Part shown: piece after piece, positions 41,023 through 49,146 of the stretch
Position numbering within the stretch: the first letter of the stretch is position 1
How the letters are laid out: each line of letters begins with the position of its first letter
Origin: Caloramator australicus RC3
GTDB lineage: Bacteria; Bacillota; Clostridia; Clostridiales; Caloramatoraceae
DNA: 64,000 nt
Direction: 5' to 3'
NCBI RefSeq assembly: GCF_000297115.1
Contig: NZ_CAKP01000009.1
Location: forward strand, 1-64,000
The notes under the pieces: model-generated
The model's input: only the letters and a program-made list of their open reading frames with translations
Database searches by the model: none
What the model was told of the DNA's origin: nothing
Position numbers and translations under genes: made by a program

Positions 41023-41038
41023 TGAGTTTAAACTAGAA

Positions 41039-41989
41039 TTATACGGCAACTTTGCCACTATGTCTTCCACATCTGTCACCAAAATACCCGATTACCTTAT
41101 CTTCACATTTTATAACCGCAACTTCACAAAGGTTAGAACACCCGTTGCATTCAAAACTTGCCGTTTCATAATTTACATCGGCGATTTCAAATCCTTTAAA
41201 ATTGGTCCACTTGCTCCGCTTTTCAGCAGAAAGGATTGCGGCACCTATTGCACCCATCATATTATAATGCTTCGGAACAAAAACCTCGCATCCTAAAGCC
41301 TCTTCAAAGGCCCTTTTCATTCCCTTATTTGCTGCAACTCCACCCTGGAAAAATATTTTGCTTTTAATATCCTTTCCCTTTGCTACGTTGTTAAGATAAT
41401 TTCTAACAAGGGCCTCACAAAGTCCCCTTATAATATCCTCGACAGCAAACCCTAGCTGCTGCTTGTGAATCATATCAGACTCCGCAAAAACAGCACATCT
41501 TCCTGCAATTCTTACAGGGTTTTTAGATTTTAATGCATAATCGCCAAACTCCTCTATCGGGATTTCAAGCCTTTCAGCCTGCCTATCCAAAAAAGATCCC
41601 GTTCCAGCTGCGCAAACGGTGTTCATTGCAAAATCCGTTATCATTCCATTCTCTAATGTAATTATCTTTGAATCCTGTCCACCTATTTCAATTATAGTCC
41701 TTACATCCTTATCCAAACTCAATGCAGCGACTGCATGGGATGTTATTTCATTTTTAACAACATCAGCACCAACTAAAAAGGCTGCTATGTGTCTTCCGCT
41801 TCCTGTAGTTCCAACTCCTGCAATATCAGCGCTTTTAACTTTGTCCTTTATAATTTTAAAGCCCTCCTGAACTGCCTTAATAGGCCTTCCCTTTGTCCTT
41901 AAATAAACGCTTTCCACAACATTAAAATTTTCATCTATCACAACTATATCTGTGCTGACTGATCCAACATCAATTCCCAGATAATACAT
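41039..41989 (-). CDS. Acyl-CoA dehydratase activase-like ATPase (BadF/BadG/BcrA/BcrD family)
   Basis: A 316-aa ASKHA-fold ATPase resembling HgdC, the activator of 2-hydroxyacyl-CoA dehydratases. Motifs are GIDVGSVSTDIVVID, VGTTGSGRHIAA, IIEIGGQDSKII, the cluster-bearing CAAGTGSFLDRQAERL, GRCAVFAESD and FQGGVAANKGM. In this family a single 4Fe-4S cluster bridges two subunits and injects a high-energy electron. It carries an extra C-terminal CNGCSNLCEV...DRCGRH cysteine motif. It overlaps the upstream gene by 20 bases. No dehydratase gene is near, so the target is unknown. Confidence 0.88.
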   Translation of the reverse strand: MYYLGIDVGSVSTDIVVIDENFNVVESVYLRTKGRPIKAVQEGFKIIKDKVKSADIAGVGTTGSGRHIAAFLVGADVVKNEITSHAVAALSLDKDVRTIIEIGGQDSKIITLENGMITDFAMNTVCAAGTGSFLDRQAERLEIPIEEFGDYALKSKNPVRIAGRCAVFAESDMIHKQQLGFAVEDIIRGLCEALVRNYLNNVAKGKDIKSKIFFQGGVAANKGMKRAFEEALGCEVFVPKHYNMMGAIGAAILSAEKRSKWTNFKGFEIADVNYETASFECNGCSNLCEVAVIKCEDKVIGYFGDRCGRHSGKVAV

Positions 41990-43070
41990 ATCCCCTTCTC
42001 CTTTCCAAAAGGTCTATAAAGGCCTCAAGTCTTGTTTGATATCCTGCCTCCCCAGTCATTTCATCCACAACAAGGCTTAAGATAGGGAAATTTTTATCCC
42101 TGGCTATAGAAGGCAAAATTGATTTTGAGACGATCTCCGGCATACATCCTAATGGGAAAATTTGAATAGCGCCGTCAAAACCCTCCTCATAGGACAAAAT
42201 AGCCTCTCCAACGCATTCCTGTCCATGTCCTCCAACTCCTAAAGGCAAATACTCCTTTGCCGCATCCCTGATCCTCTTTGCAGTAAGTCCAAAGGGACTT
42301 AAAAGAACAGTATTGTAAACCCACCAACTTGGGCTTAAGGTCCTTTTAGTTGAAACTCCCATTTCCATCAGCTTATCCTCTATATATAGATTAGAAAAGG
42401 GCTCGATTATAGTATAAATTTCTCCTATTATAGCAACCCTAATGGGATTTTTTTCTCTGCTTATTTCAACTTCATCCATTTTTTTGTGGTATTCCTTTAA
42501 AATCGATATTGCCTCTTTAGGATTATTTGTGTCTAATAGTTTTCTTTTGCATTCATTTAAAAGGCATTTGCATTCTCCCTTGTTTACTTCATATCCTGCC
42601 CTTTCGTGGGCCTTTGCCTCAAGAGCATCTATAAGCCCTATTATCCTATAGGCATTTACAAGGGCCATGTATTTTTCCTTTTTCGATTTTGGGCTTTGGG
42701 AGGAAATCTTATTTATTCTTCTTTTTAATTCATCAAATCCTATATCGGATGGCAAATCCAATACAATAAAATCTAAGTTTTTACCTAATTTTTTTAATAT
42801 TTTCATTTGAAGTTCTGCATATTCACCAAATCTACAGGGGCCGCAGCTGCCTGTCAAAATTATCGTATCCGCTCCCCTTTCAATGCTTTCTATATAATTC
42901 CCCATCATTATTTTAAAGGGAAGGCATATCTCCTCCGGAGAATACAAACTTCCAATCTCGAGTGCCCTTTTACTATTAAAGGGCGGAATCACATAGTCGA
43001 TTCCAAGTCCATCCATTAAAAATTTTGCACCTATATATACGTTGCCCATGTGAGGAAATGTAACCTTCAA
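41970..43070 (-). CDS. Acyl-CoA dehydratase activase-related protein (DUF2229-like), second of a pair
   Basis: A 366-aa soluble protein of the HgdB/DUF2229 type. It has TFPHMGNVYIGAKFL, SPEEICLPFKIMMGNYIE, ILTGSCGPCRFGEY and, near the end, GVGGHGQECVGEAI, FPLGCMPEIVSKSILPSIA and VDEMTGEAGYQTRLEAFIDLLERR. Conserved cysteines may hold an iron-sulphur cluster. In many clostridia such domains are fused to BadF domains in one very long protein; here they are separate. It starts at TTG after GGGGG, overlapping the upstream stop by four bases. Confidence 0.82.
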   Translation of the reverse strand: MKVTFPHMGNVYIGAKFLMDGLGIDYVIPPFNSKRALEIGSLYSPEEICLPFKIMMGNYIESIERGADTIILTGSCGPCRFGEYAELQMKILKKLGKNLDFIVLDLPSDIGFDELKRRINKISSQSPKSKKEKYMALVNAYRIIGLIDALEAKAHERAGYEVNKGECKCLLNECKRKLLDTNNPKEAISILKEYHKKMDEVEISREKNPIRVAIIGEIYTIIEPFSNLYIEDKLMEMGVSTKRTLSPSWWVYNTVLLSPFGLTAKRIRDAAKEYLPLGVGGHGQECVGEAILSYEEGFDGAIQIFPLGCMPEIVSKSILPSIARDKNFPILSLVVDEMTGEAGYQTRLEAFIDLLERRRGYVLSGN

Positions 43071-43972
43071 GCAAGATTCCCCCTTTTTCTTCTCGTCAAC
43101 ATATCTACAAATGCCTCAACCCTTGTATCAAATCCTGCCTCCCCTGTGTGTTCGTCAATTTTAAGAAGCAAAAAGGGAACATCCTCAAACTCAAGCTTTA
43201 AAAGCTCCACTATTACAGAGTCAATTCCACAGGCAAAGGAGGATAAATAAATAATTCCATCAATCAACTTATTTTTTACAGCATACGATGCAAAGCCGTA
43301 GTATTCCCTTGCAAAGGTCCAAAAGGGCCTTTTAAAAAGCTTTTTAATTTCCATATGTTTAATACTATCATCCACTACTTCATGGGTGATAACACCAATT
43401 CCAAATCCGTTTAATTTTTTTATAAGATTCATATTTATAAACTTATCGTAGATGTTATAGGTATGGCCAATGAGGGCAATTTTATATTGAAAACCTTCAT
43501 GATCTATTCCTTCTTTAAAATTATTCTGCTCCTTTAATGCATCCTCAAAGGCTTTTTGTATTTTTACATAGCTTTTTGTAAATAGTTTTCCCGTTTCATA
43601 GGCCCAATTTATAAATTTATCTGCTGAATAGGAGTATATAGGTGCCTTTGTTATTAAGGGTAAATCCTTTATGTTGTTTTCGATCATCTCAGGGATTCCA
43701 CAAAACTTAGGGCAGATAAACTCTCTCTTTTCAACCTGCATAATCCTTGGAACCAAAATCAAATCACACTTATCCTTTATCTTTTCCACATGTCCGTGGA
43801 AAACCTTAATAGGAAGGCATGCCTCATCGGTGCAAAGTTTAACCCCAAGATCAAGTATTTCCTTATTGGTATCTGGAGATTCGATTATCTCTGCACCGAG
43901 TTCCTCAAAAAAAGTCGTAAAAAAAGGCTTGTATTTGTAATATAAAAGTCCCTTTGGGATCCCAACCTTCAT
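43067..43972 (-). CDS. Acyl-CoA dehydratase activase-related protein (DUF2229-like), first of a pair
   Basis: A 301-aa protein beginning MKVGIPKGLLYYKYKPFFTTF. It has CTDEACLPIKVFHGHVEKI, PRIMQVEKREFICPKFCGIPEMI and the C-terminal SFACGIDSVIVELLK and KIDEHTGEAGFDTRVEAFVDML. The same E(H/M)TGEAG.(D/Q)TR.EAF.D segment ends the next gene, so the two are paralogous halves. It is first of a tightly coupled three-gene operon. The ATG used here follows GGAG; the earlier in-frame GTG overlaps the spacer. Confidence 0.82.
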   Translation of the reverse strand: MKVGIPKGLLYYKYKPFFTTFFEELGAEIIESPDTNKEILDLGVKLCTDEACLPIKVFHGHVEKIKDKCDLILVPRIMQVEKREFICPKFCGIPEMIENNIKDLPLITKAPIYSYSADKFINWAYETGKLFTKSYVKIQKAFEDALKEQNNFKEGIDHEGFQYKIALIGHTYNIYDKFINMNLIKKLNGFGIGVITHEVVDDSIKHMEIKKLFKRPFWTFAREYYGFASYAVKNKLIDGIIYLSSFACGIDSVIVELLKLEFEDVPFLLLKIDEHTGEAGFDTRVEAFVDMLTRRKRGNLA

Positions 43973-44037
43973 AAAAACCACTCCTTTTGACCTACACTAA
44001 TATATTTTTAACTTTAAAATGTAAAAATATACAAAAA

Positions 44038-44058
44038 AGGCTCGGAAAATCCGAGCCT
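44038..44058. repeat. Palindrome duplicated on the left of copy C
   Basis: AGGCTCGGAAAATCCGAGCCT is a perfect-arm hairpin. The same hairpin with its loop inverted occurs at the other end of the MITE-like element, as AGGCTCGGATTTTCCGAGCCT at 44344-44364. Either can act as a terminator for a flanking gene. Confidence 0.75.
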
Positions 44059-44343
44059 TAGAATGTTGAAAAAGTTGTTTTTTGATAAGCCCCGTGAAGG
44101 ATTTCCCTGGCATTCGCTCATTTCGCTAAGCAATTCTAAGCTTTTCTTTGTTTTCAAAAGTCCTACCCTCGTGAGCCGACATCCGTGTCGGCCACTCGGC
44201 TCTGCACGTCCGTGTGCAGAATTACGGACTTTTGAAAAGTCGAAAAACAAGAATTGCTAAAGCTCATGAGAGATGCCTTTTTGAAATCCATTCACGGGGC
44301 TCTTGCAAAGCCTGAATACCAAAGAGGCTTTGTCTACAATCTG
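44059..44343 (+). repeat. MITE-like element, copy C, with a nested insertion
   Basis: It has the same ends and arms as copies A and B (AATGTTGAAAAAG, AAGCCCCGTGAAGGATTTC, GAAATCCATTCACGGGGCT, GTCTACAATCTG). It is 285 bp rather than 168 because about 117 bases (44140-44256) split its centre. The whole is flanked by duplicated terminator-like palindromes. Confidence 0.82.
44140..44256. repeat. GC-richer palindromic insertion inside copy C
   Basis: Arms CAAAAGTCC and GGACTTTTG enclose two hairpins, GCCGACATCCGTGTCGGC and CTGCACGTCCGTGTGCAG. These share a CNTCCGTG core and are far richer in G+C than the surroundings. It looks like a separate small palindromic element that inserted into the MITE. 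Confidence 0.6.
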
Positions 44344-44368
44344 AGGCTCGGATTTTCCGAGCCTCAGA

Positions 44369-45127
44369 TTAAATAGTTAGTTTAACTGGACAGTGGTCTG
44401 AGCCGTGAATATGGGTTAAAATTTCAACGTCTTTTATCTTTGATATAAAATTATTTGAAACAAAGAAGTAATCTATTCTCCAGCCTACATTTTTCTCCCT
44501 TGCCTTAAACATATAGCTCCACCAGGTATATTCGATTTTATCAGGATAAAAATGTCTATAGGCATCAATAAAGCCTATCTCTAAAAATCTATCTATATAT
44601 TCCCTTTCTATCGGTAAAAAACCTGAGGACTTTTCATTCTGCTTTGGATTTTTAAGGTCTATTTCCCTATGGGCTGTGTTGTAATCACCACATATAATTA
44701 GATTTTTACCTTCTTCTAAAAGATTTTTCGAGTAATCCATAATGGCATCGTAAAACCTTAGTTTATAATCCAATCTTTCATCGCTCATTTTGCCATTAGG
44801 AAAATATATATTAAAAAGTATAAAATCCTCATATTCAGCAATTAAAATCCTTCCTTCTGTGTCAAATTCTTCTATTCCAATCCCGTAATAGATATTCTTT
44901 GGTTCCACCTTAGTAAAAATTGCAACACCGCTGTATCCCTTTTTATTTGCAAAGCTAAAATATTTATAATATCCTTTAAGGTTTTTAATCTCATCATCTA
45001 TTTGTTCCTCCTGAAGCTTTGTCTCCTGAAGACATAGAATATCCGGATCCTCATCCTTTATAAAATCCAAAAACCCCTTTTTTAAAATAGACCTTAGCCC
45101 ATTTACATTCCATGTATATATTCTCAT
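44369..45127 (-). CDS. xth: Exodeoxyribonuclease III (AP endonuclease)
   Basis: A 252-aa EEP-fold nuclease that cuts DNA 5' of abasic sites and digests 3' ends in base-excision repair. Motifs are MRIYTWNVNGLRSILKKG, DILCLQETKLQ (metal Glu), YSGVAIFTK, NIYFPNG, ICGDYNTAHREIDLKNPKQN, and YTWWSYMFKAREKNVGWRIDY with the catalytic end GSDHCPVKL. I use the ATG at 45125-45127, preceded by GGGAGAAAAAC; the longer open frame upstream lacks a ribosome site. Confidence 0.95.
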   Translation of the reverse strand: MRIYTWNVNGLRSILKKGFLDFIKDEDPDILCLQETKLQEEQIDDEIKNLKGYYKYFSFANKKGYSGVAIFTKVEPKNIYYGIGIEEFDTEGRILIAEYEDFILFNIYFPNGKMSDERLDYKLRFYDAIMDYSKNLLEEGKNLIICGDYNTAHREIDLKNPKQNEKSSGFLPIEREYIDRFLEIGFIDAYRHFYPDKIEYTWWSYMFKAREKNVGWRIDYFFVSNNFISKIKDVEILTHIHGSDHCPVKLTI

Positions 45128-45260
45128 AATAGTTTTTCTCCCTTCATATAATTTATTAGACAAATAAATTATATATTTTAAAAAAAATTTATTCAATAAA
45201 GTAACTTTAAACTAATTTTAAGAATATATTATTATTAAAGCTTTTTGTTTTGGTGATTGT

Positions 45261-45704
45261 ATGTCCTTTTCGGCAAGAGAACTTCTTGCAAGGCTTGTTC
45301 GATGTGAGGCTGAGGGTGAAGGCGAAATAGGCATGAAGGCCGTTGCAAGTGTTGTTATGAATAGGGTTAATGTAACCTATGGGGAATATAGAAGGGTATG
45401 CCAGGGAGATCTTAGAAAGGTTATCCTTCAGCCCCGTCAATTTACCTGCGCTATGGTAAAGGTATACGGCCAGCCCAATTATCAAAATATATGGGCAAAA
45501 CCACCCGATAAATATCACTACTGGATAGCAGATTGGGCCCTTTCCGGCAACAAGTATTCAGGTATAGGCTTTGCACTTTGGTATTATAATCCATTTAAGC
45601 CCACATGTGCCTACTATTTTCCTCCTAACAGAACAGGGCAATATATAACAAGGATTGCCCAGCATTGCTTTTATATTCCAACTCCTTTGTATGCCCAAAC
45701 TTGA
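45261..45704 (+). CDS. cwlJ: Spore cortex-lytic cell wall hydrolase, CwlJ-like
   Basis: A 147-aa SleB/CwlJ-type hydrolase_2 domain. It has LLARLVRCEAEGEGEIGMKAVASVVMNRV with the catalytic Glu, FTCAMV and FALWYYNPFKPTCAYYFPPNR. There is no signal peptide or peptidoglycan-binding domain, which fits CwlJ (deposited in the spore coat) rather than SleB. The next gene encodes GerQ, the protein CwlJ needs for localisation in Bacillus, strengthening the call. It starts at ATG after GGTGATTGT. Confidence 0.9.
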   Translation: MSFSARELLARLVRCEAEGEGEIGMKAVASVVMNRVNVTYGEYRRVCQGDLRKVILQPRQFTCAMVKVYGQPNYQNIWAKPPDKYHYWIADWALSGNKYSGIGFALWYYNPFKPTCAYYFPPNRTGQYITRIAQHCFYIPTPLYAQT

Positions 45705-45728
45705 TATTAATATATAAGGAGGTTCTTT

Positions 45729-46094
45729 ATGTCTAAAAAAGAAAATCAAGTTAACGAAACAAAAGAAATGAATTATTTTGTTCCTCAATATTTTAGTCCT
45801 GCCATGATGTGTCCCTATGAATACTTTAGGCAGCAACCCTTTGAACCTATCGATGTAGCAGAGGCACAGATGGAACCGACTCTAAAGGACATAGGCTATA
45901 CACAGGCTTATTTAAGAACACAAATTGGGAAAAAGGTAAAAATAGACTTTTTGATTGGAACAGATATGTTTATAGACAAGGAAGGAATCCTTTTAGAAGT
46001 TGGTATAAGCTATGTAGTAATTAGGGAAATTGCTACAAACTTTAAAGTTATGTGCGACCTTTATTCAATTAAATTCGTTTCAATATATGAATAA
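45729..46094 (+). CDS. gerQ: Spore coat protein GerQ-like
   Basis: A 121-aa coat protein. The N-terminal 45 residues are low-complexity (EYFRQQPFEPIDV). The conserved GerQ domain follows: TQAYLRTQIGKKVKIDFLIGT, FIDKEGILLEVGISYVVIREI and CDLYSIKFVSIYE. In Bacillus it is crosslinked in the coat and is required for CwlJ action in germination. AAGGAGG precedes the ATG, 24 bases after cwlJ, so the two form an operon likely under a mother-cell sigma factor; I could not identify the promoter. Confidence 0.9.
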   Translation: MSKKENQVNETKEMNYFVPQYFSPAMMCPYEYFRQQPFEPIDVAEAQMEPTLKDIGYTQAYLRTQIGKKVKIDFLIGTDMFIDKEGILLEVGISYVVIREIATNFKVMCDLYSIKFVSIYE

Positions 46095-46126
46095 AGGCCC
46101 TAAAAGGTTTAACCCTTTAGGGCCTT
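46094..46126. terminator. Bidirectional terminator between gerQ and the antiporter gene
   Basis: AAGGCCCTAAAAGG and CCCTTTAGGGCCTT pair around TTTAA between two convergent genes. Confidence 0.82.
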
Positions 46127-46129
46127 ATA

Positions 46130-47539
46130 TTATGCGTTTATTGTAACCTTTTCCTCAGGTTTTACCTTTTCCATAGTAATACCTGTAAATCCATAGAATA
46201 TGGATACAAATGGGTTAACATAATTTAAAACCGCATAAGGTAGATATGCAAATGGATGAACTCCTAATGCCCCCATCATGAAGGCACCACAGGTATTCCA
46301 TGGAACAAGAGGCGATGTTAAAGTTCCTGCATCCTCAAGGCACCTTGAAAGGTTCTTTGGATGTAAGCCCTTCTTATCAAAGGCCTTTTTAAACATTCTT
46401 CCTGGAATAACTATTGAAAGGTATTGGTCACCTGCAACTATATTTGTAAATATGCTTGAAAAGATGGTTGCAGTAACAAGGGCTCCAACGCTATCTGAAA
46501 AGCTAAGTAGCTTTTCAGCAAGAACTTCCAAGAAGCCTGCCTTTTCCATTATTCCTCCAAAGGTCATAGCACAAAGGATCAATGATACTGTATACATCAT
46601 GCTCTGGAGTCCACCCCTTGTCAAAAGGTCATCAACTATCTTAAATCCTGTTTCTGAAACATAACCATCGTTAAGAACTGATAATATATCTCCAAATCCT
46701 TTGCCTTGGAATATAACTGCAAAAATTGCACCTAAGATAGTTCCTGACAAAAGACCTGGAATTGCAGGCACCTTTTTAACAACCATTACTATAACCACTA
46801 TAGGTGGGATTAAAAGCCATATGCTTATATTAAACTGCTTTGAAAGCGCATCAAGTATTTGATTTATTTGAGCAACATCAAGCTGTCTTCCCGCAAATTT
46901 AGCACCTAATATTGCATAAACTACTAAAGCTATTAAATAGCTTGGACCAGTTGTGAATATCATGTGTCTTACGTGGTCGAAAAGCGTTGCACCAGCCATA
47001 GCAGGTGCAAGGTTTGTTGTATCTGATAATGGAGACATCTTATCTCCAAAGTATGCGCCTGATACAACTGCCCCTGCAACCATTGGTAGTGGAATTCCAA
47101 GGCCTTGTCCAACTCCAATGAGGGCAATACCTACTGTTCCTGCAGTAGTCCATGAACTTCCTGTTGCAAGGGATACTATACTTGAAATTATTAAAGTTGC
47201 AACAAGGAAAATTCCAGGTGATAATATCTTAAGACCATAGTATATCATAGCAGGAACTGTTCCTGAAAGAATCCATGCACCTATAACTGTTCCTATGATC
47301 ATAAGGATTATGATTGCCTGCATTGACATTCCGATTGTGTCAATAATACCCTTTTCAATTTCATTCCACTTAAGCCCAACCCTCATTGCCATAAAGGCTG
47401 CAATGATTGCCGAAAATATAAGCGGAATATGCGGACTTGCCTCATACTTTAAAATTGAGAAGGAAAGAATTGCAACGAGTGCAACGACTGGGATTAGAGC
47501 CTCCCAAACACTTGGTTTTCTCTTTTGTCCATTTTCCAT
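46130..47539 (-). CDS. nhaC: Na+/H+ antiporter, NhaC family
   Basis: A 469-aa polytopic membrane protein with about eleven helices. It has family motifs GTVIGAWILSGTVPAMIYYGL, LATGSSWTTAGTVGIALIG, GAVVSGAYFGDKMSPLSDTTNLAPA and, near the end, PLVPWNTCGAFMMGALGV. Members exchange sodium or a carboxylate pair for protons or sodium; the substrate cannot be read from sequence. The start ATG at 47537-47539 follows GGGGGGT; an earlier ATG has no site. Confidence 0.9.
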   Translation of the reverse strand: MENGQKRKPSVWEALIPVVALVAILSFSILKYEASPHIPLIFSAIIAAFMAMRVGLKWNEIEKGIIDTIGMSMQAIIILMIIGTVIGAWILSGTVPAMIYYGLKILSPGIFLVATLIISSIVSLATGSSWTTAGTVGIALIGVGQGLGIPLPMVAGAVVSGAYFGDKMSPLSDTTNLAPAMAGATLFDHVRHMIFTTGPSYLIALVVYAILGAKFAGRQLDVAQINQILDALSKQFNISIWLLIPPIVVIVMVVKKVPAIPGLLSGTILGAIFAVIFQGKGFGDILSVLNDGYVSETGFKIVDDLLTRGGLQSMMYTVSLILCAMTFGGIMEKAGFLEVLAEKLLSFSDSVGALVTATIFSSIFTNIVAGDQYLSIVIPGRMFKKAFDKKGLHPKNLSRCLEDAGTLTSPLVPWNTCGAFMMGALGVHPFAYLPYAVLNYVNPFVSIFYGFTGITMEKVKPEEKVTINA

Positions 47540-47640
47540 TAAGATACCCCCCAAAAAATAAGCTTTTTTATATTTTAACATTAATCATCATTAAATTTCA
47601 ATAATATTTAAAAAATTTTTAATTTTAAAATTTGTCGATT

Positions 47641-48585
47641 CTAATAGCCTTTTTGTAAATCGACTATATTCAATAGCTTCTCCCCTTCAACATATTTTTT
47701 CATATTTTCATATATAAGTTTAAACCTTCTTTCGTTCCTCATCTCCGATACCCAAGAGTTATGGGGGGTTATATATACATTTTCCATATCCCAAAGAGGG
47801 CTGTCCTCCTTTAAAGGTTCCTCCTCAAAAACATCAAGGGCTGCACCCTTTATTTTTCCGCTTTTTAAATTTTTAATAAGCTCCCCTTCATCAACAACGC
47901 TTCCCCTTGCAACGTTTATAAAATATACTCCATCCTTCATAGCATTAAATCTTTCTTTATTTATTAAATGATGCGTCTCCTTTGTATACGGAATTGTCAC
48001 TACAACAAAATCGCAAAGCCTTAGCATATCATCCATCACATCCTTTGAAAAACATTTATTAAATCCCTCTACGTTTCTTCCATTGGAGTTGAGACCTAGT
48101 ATATTAACTCCAAAACCCTGTAATCGCTTTGCAGCTTCAATGGCTAAAGTTCCAGTTCCTATAAACCCAATTGTTTTCCCATATATTTCTATTATAGATG
48201 TGTCTATCCTCCAAATCTTATTTTTCTGCTTTTCAAAAAACTTTATGCTATTTTTTGCAAGCTGAAGGATATTCATAACAATCCATTCTCCAATTGGAAT
48301 GCTGTATCCTCCCTTGTTGTTTGTAAGAATTATTCCCTTTTCTTTAATATAATCAATTGGCGCCTGATCGATACCAATACTTGATAATTGAATCCACTTT
48401 AGTTTTTCCATTTTAGTGATATCAAGTGTTGAAAAGGGATCATAGCAGACTAAAACCTCAACATCCTTTAATTCCTCAGAATAAAATAAACCCTTTTCTT
48501 CTTTAATTATCACATCATAGCCTAATTCTTTAATTAAACTCATCTTTTCCTTTCCGTAATCATATGTAAACAAAGCTTTTTTCAT
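47641..48585 (-). CDS. D-isomer-specific 2-hydroxyacid dehydrogenase
   Basis: A 314-aa NAD-dependent oxidoreductase of the phosphoglycerate-dehydrogenase-like superfamily. Catalytic residues appear in order: Arg in NVARGSVVDEGELI, Glu in DVFEEEPL and His in ITPHNSW. The NAD fold shows GKTIGFIGTGTLAIEAAKRLQGFG. Substrate is uncertain (2-ketoacid or phosphoglycerate type). Start: ATG six bases after GGGGGG; the 30 codons open upstream are outside the gene. Confidence 0.88.
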   Translation of the reverse strand: MKKALFTYDYGKEKMSLIKELGYDVIIKEEKGLFYSEELKDVEVLVCYDPFSTLDITKMEKLKWIQLSSIGIDQAPIDYIKEKGIILTNNKGGYSIPIGEWIVMNILQLAKNSIKFFEKQKNKIWRIDTSIIEIYGKTIGFIGTGTLAIEAAKRLQGFGVNILGLNSNGRNVEGFNKCFSKDVMDDMLRLCDFVVVTIPYTKETHHLINKERFNAMKDGVYFINVARGSVVDEGELIKNLKSGKIKGAALDVFEEEPLKEDSPLWDMENVYITPHNSWVSEMRNERRFKLIYENMKKYVEGEKLLNIVDLQKGY

Positions 48586-48668
48586 CCAAATCCCCCCAAT
48601 TTTTACTTGTATTATTTCGACTTTATTTGACAAAAATAATAATGAAAAATAATGAAAGGAGTGTTCAT

Positions 48669-48854
48669 ATGGCACAGCTTAATCAACTGGAACTTCAAAA
48701 TTTAAGGCACTTGATAGGGCAACACGACACAGCTGCCCAAAAGTTTGACTCATATGCCCAGATGGCAACCGATCCTCAAATAAAGCAGATGTTTACTCAA
48801 GCGGCACAAAGCGCAAGAAATACTAAACAAAAGCTTCTTTCATTCTTACAATAG
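48669..48854 (+). CDS. Small CotF-associated spore protein
   Basis: A 61-aa helical, Gln- and Ala-rich protein (MAQLNQLELQNLRHLIGQHD, QMFTQAAQSARNTKQKLLSFLQ). It looks like the short partner that commonly precedes CotF-type coat proteins in clostridia. GGAG lies seven bases before the ATG. The CotF-like gene follows after 12 bases, so they form one operon. Confidence 0.75.
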   Translation: MAQLNQLELQNLRHLIGQHDTAAQKFDSYAQMATDPQIKQMFTQAAQSARNTKQKLLSFLQ

Positions 48855-48866
48855 GGAGGGTTTATA

Positions 48867-49118
48867 ATGCTCAACGAAAAGGCTCTTGTAAACGATGCAC
48901 TTTCTATGATAAACAGTAGCCTAACAAACTACGCCAATGCCATAGCCCAATGCACTAATGCACAGCTAAGAAGCACTCTACAGCAGATAAGAAATTCAGA
49001 CGAACAGTTCCAATATGACCTTTATAAAATAGCTGAACAAAAGGGATACTACAAGGCAGCAAAACCTGCTTCACCTCAGGATATACAGCAGGTTAAAACA
49101 GATCTTGGCACCTTCTAA
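48867..49118 (+). CDS. CotF-like spore coat protein
   Basis: An 83-aa protein with a Coat_F domain, a ferritin-like helical bundle fragment: LNEKALVNDALSMINSSLTNYANAI, QLRSTLQQIRNSDEQFQYDLYKIAEQKGYY and KPASPQDIQQVK. It is probably a spore coat component made in the mother cell. GGGAGG precedes the ATG. Confidence 0.85.
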   Translation: MLNEKALVNDALSMINSSLTNYANAIAQCTNAQLRSTLQQIRNSDEQFQYDLYKIAEQKGYYKAAKPASPQDIQQVKTDLGTF

Positions 49119-49146
49119 AGGAGTGGTTACCACTCCTTTATTTTTT
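49118..49146 (+). terminator. Terminator of the coat-protein operon
   Basis: AAAGGAGTGGT-TA-CCACTCCTTT is followed by ATTTTTT. It overlaps the stop of the convergent methyltransferase gene. Confidence 0.85.

Noticed and set aside
44014-44250. Minus-strand open frame of 78 codons
   Set aside because: It runs through MITE-like and nested palindromic repeats and has no ribosome site or protein-like pattern.
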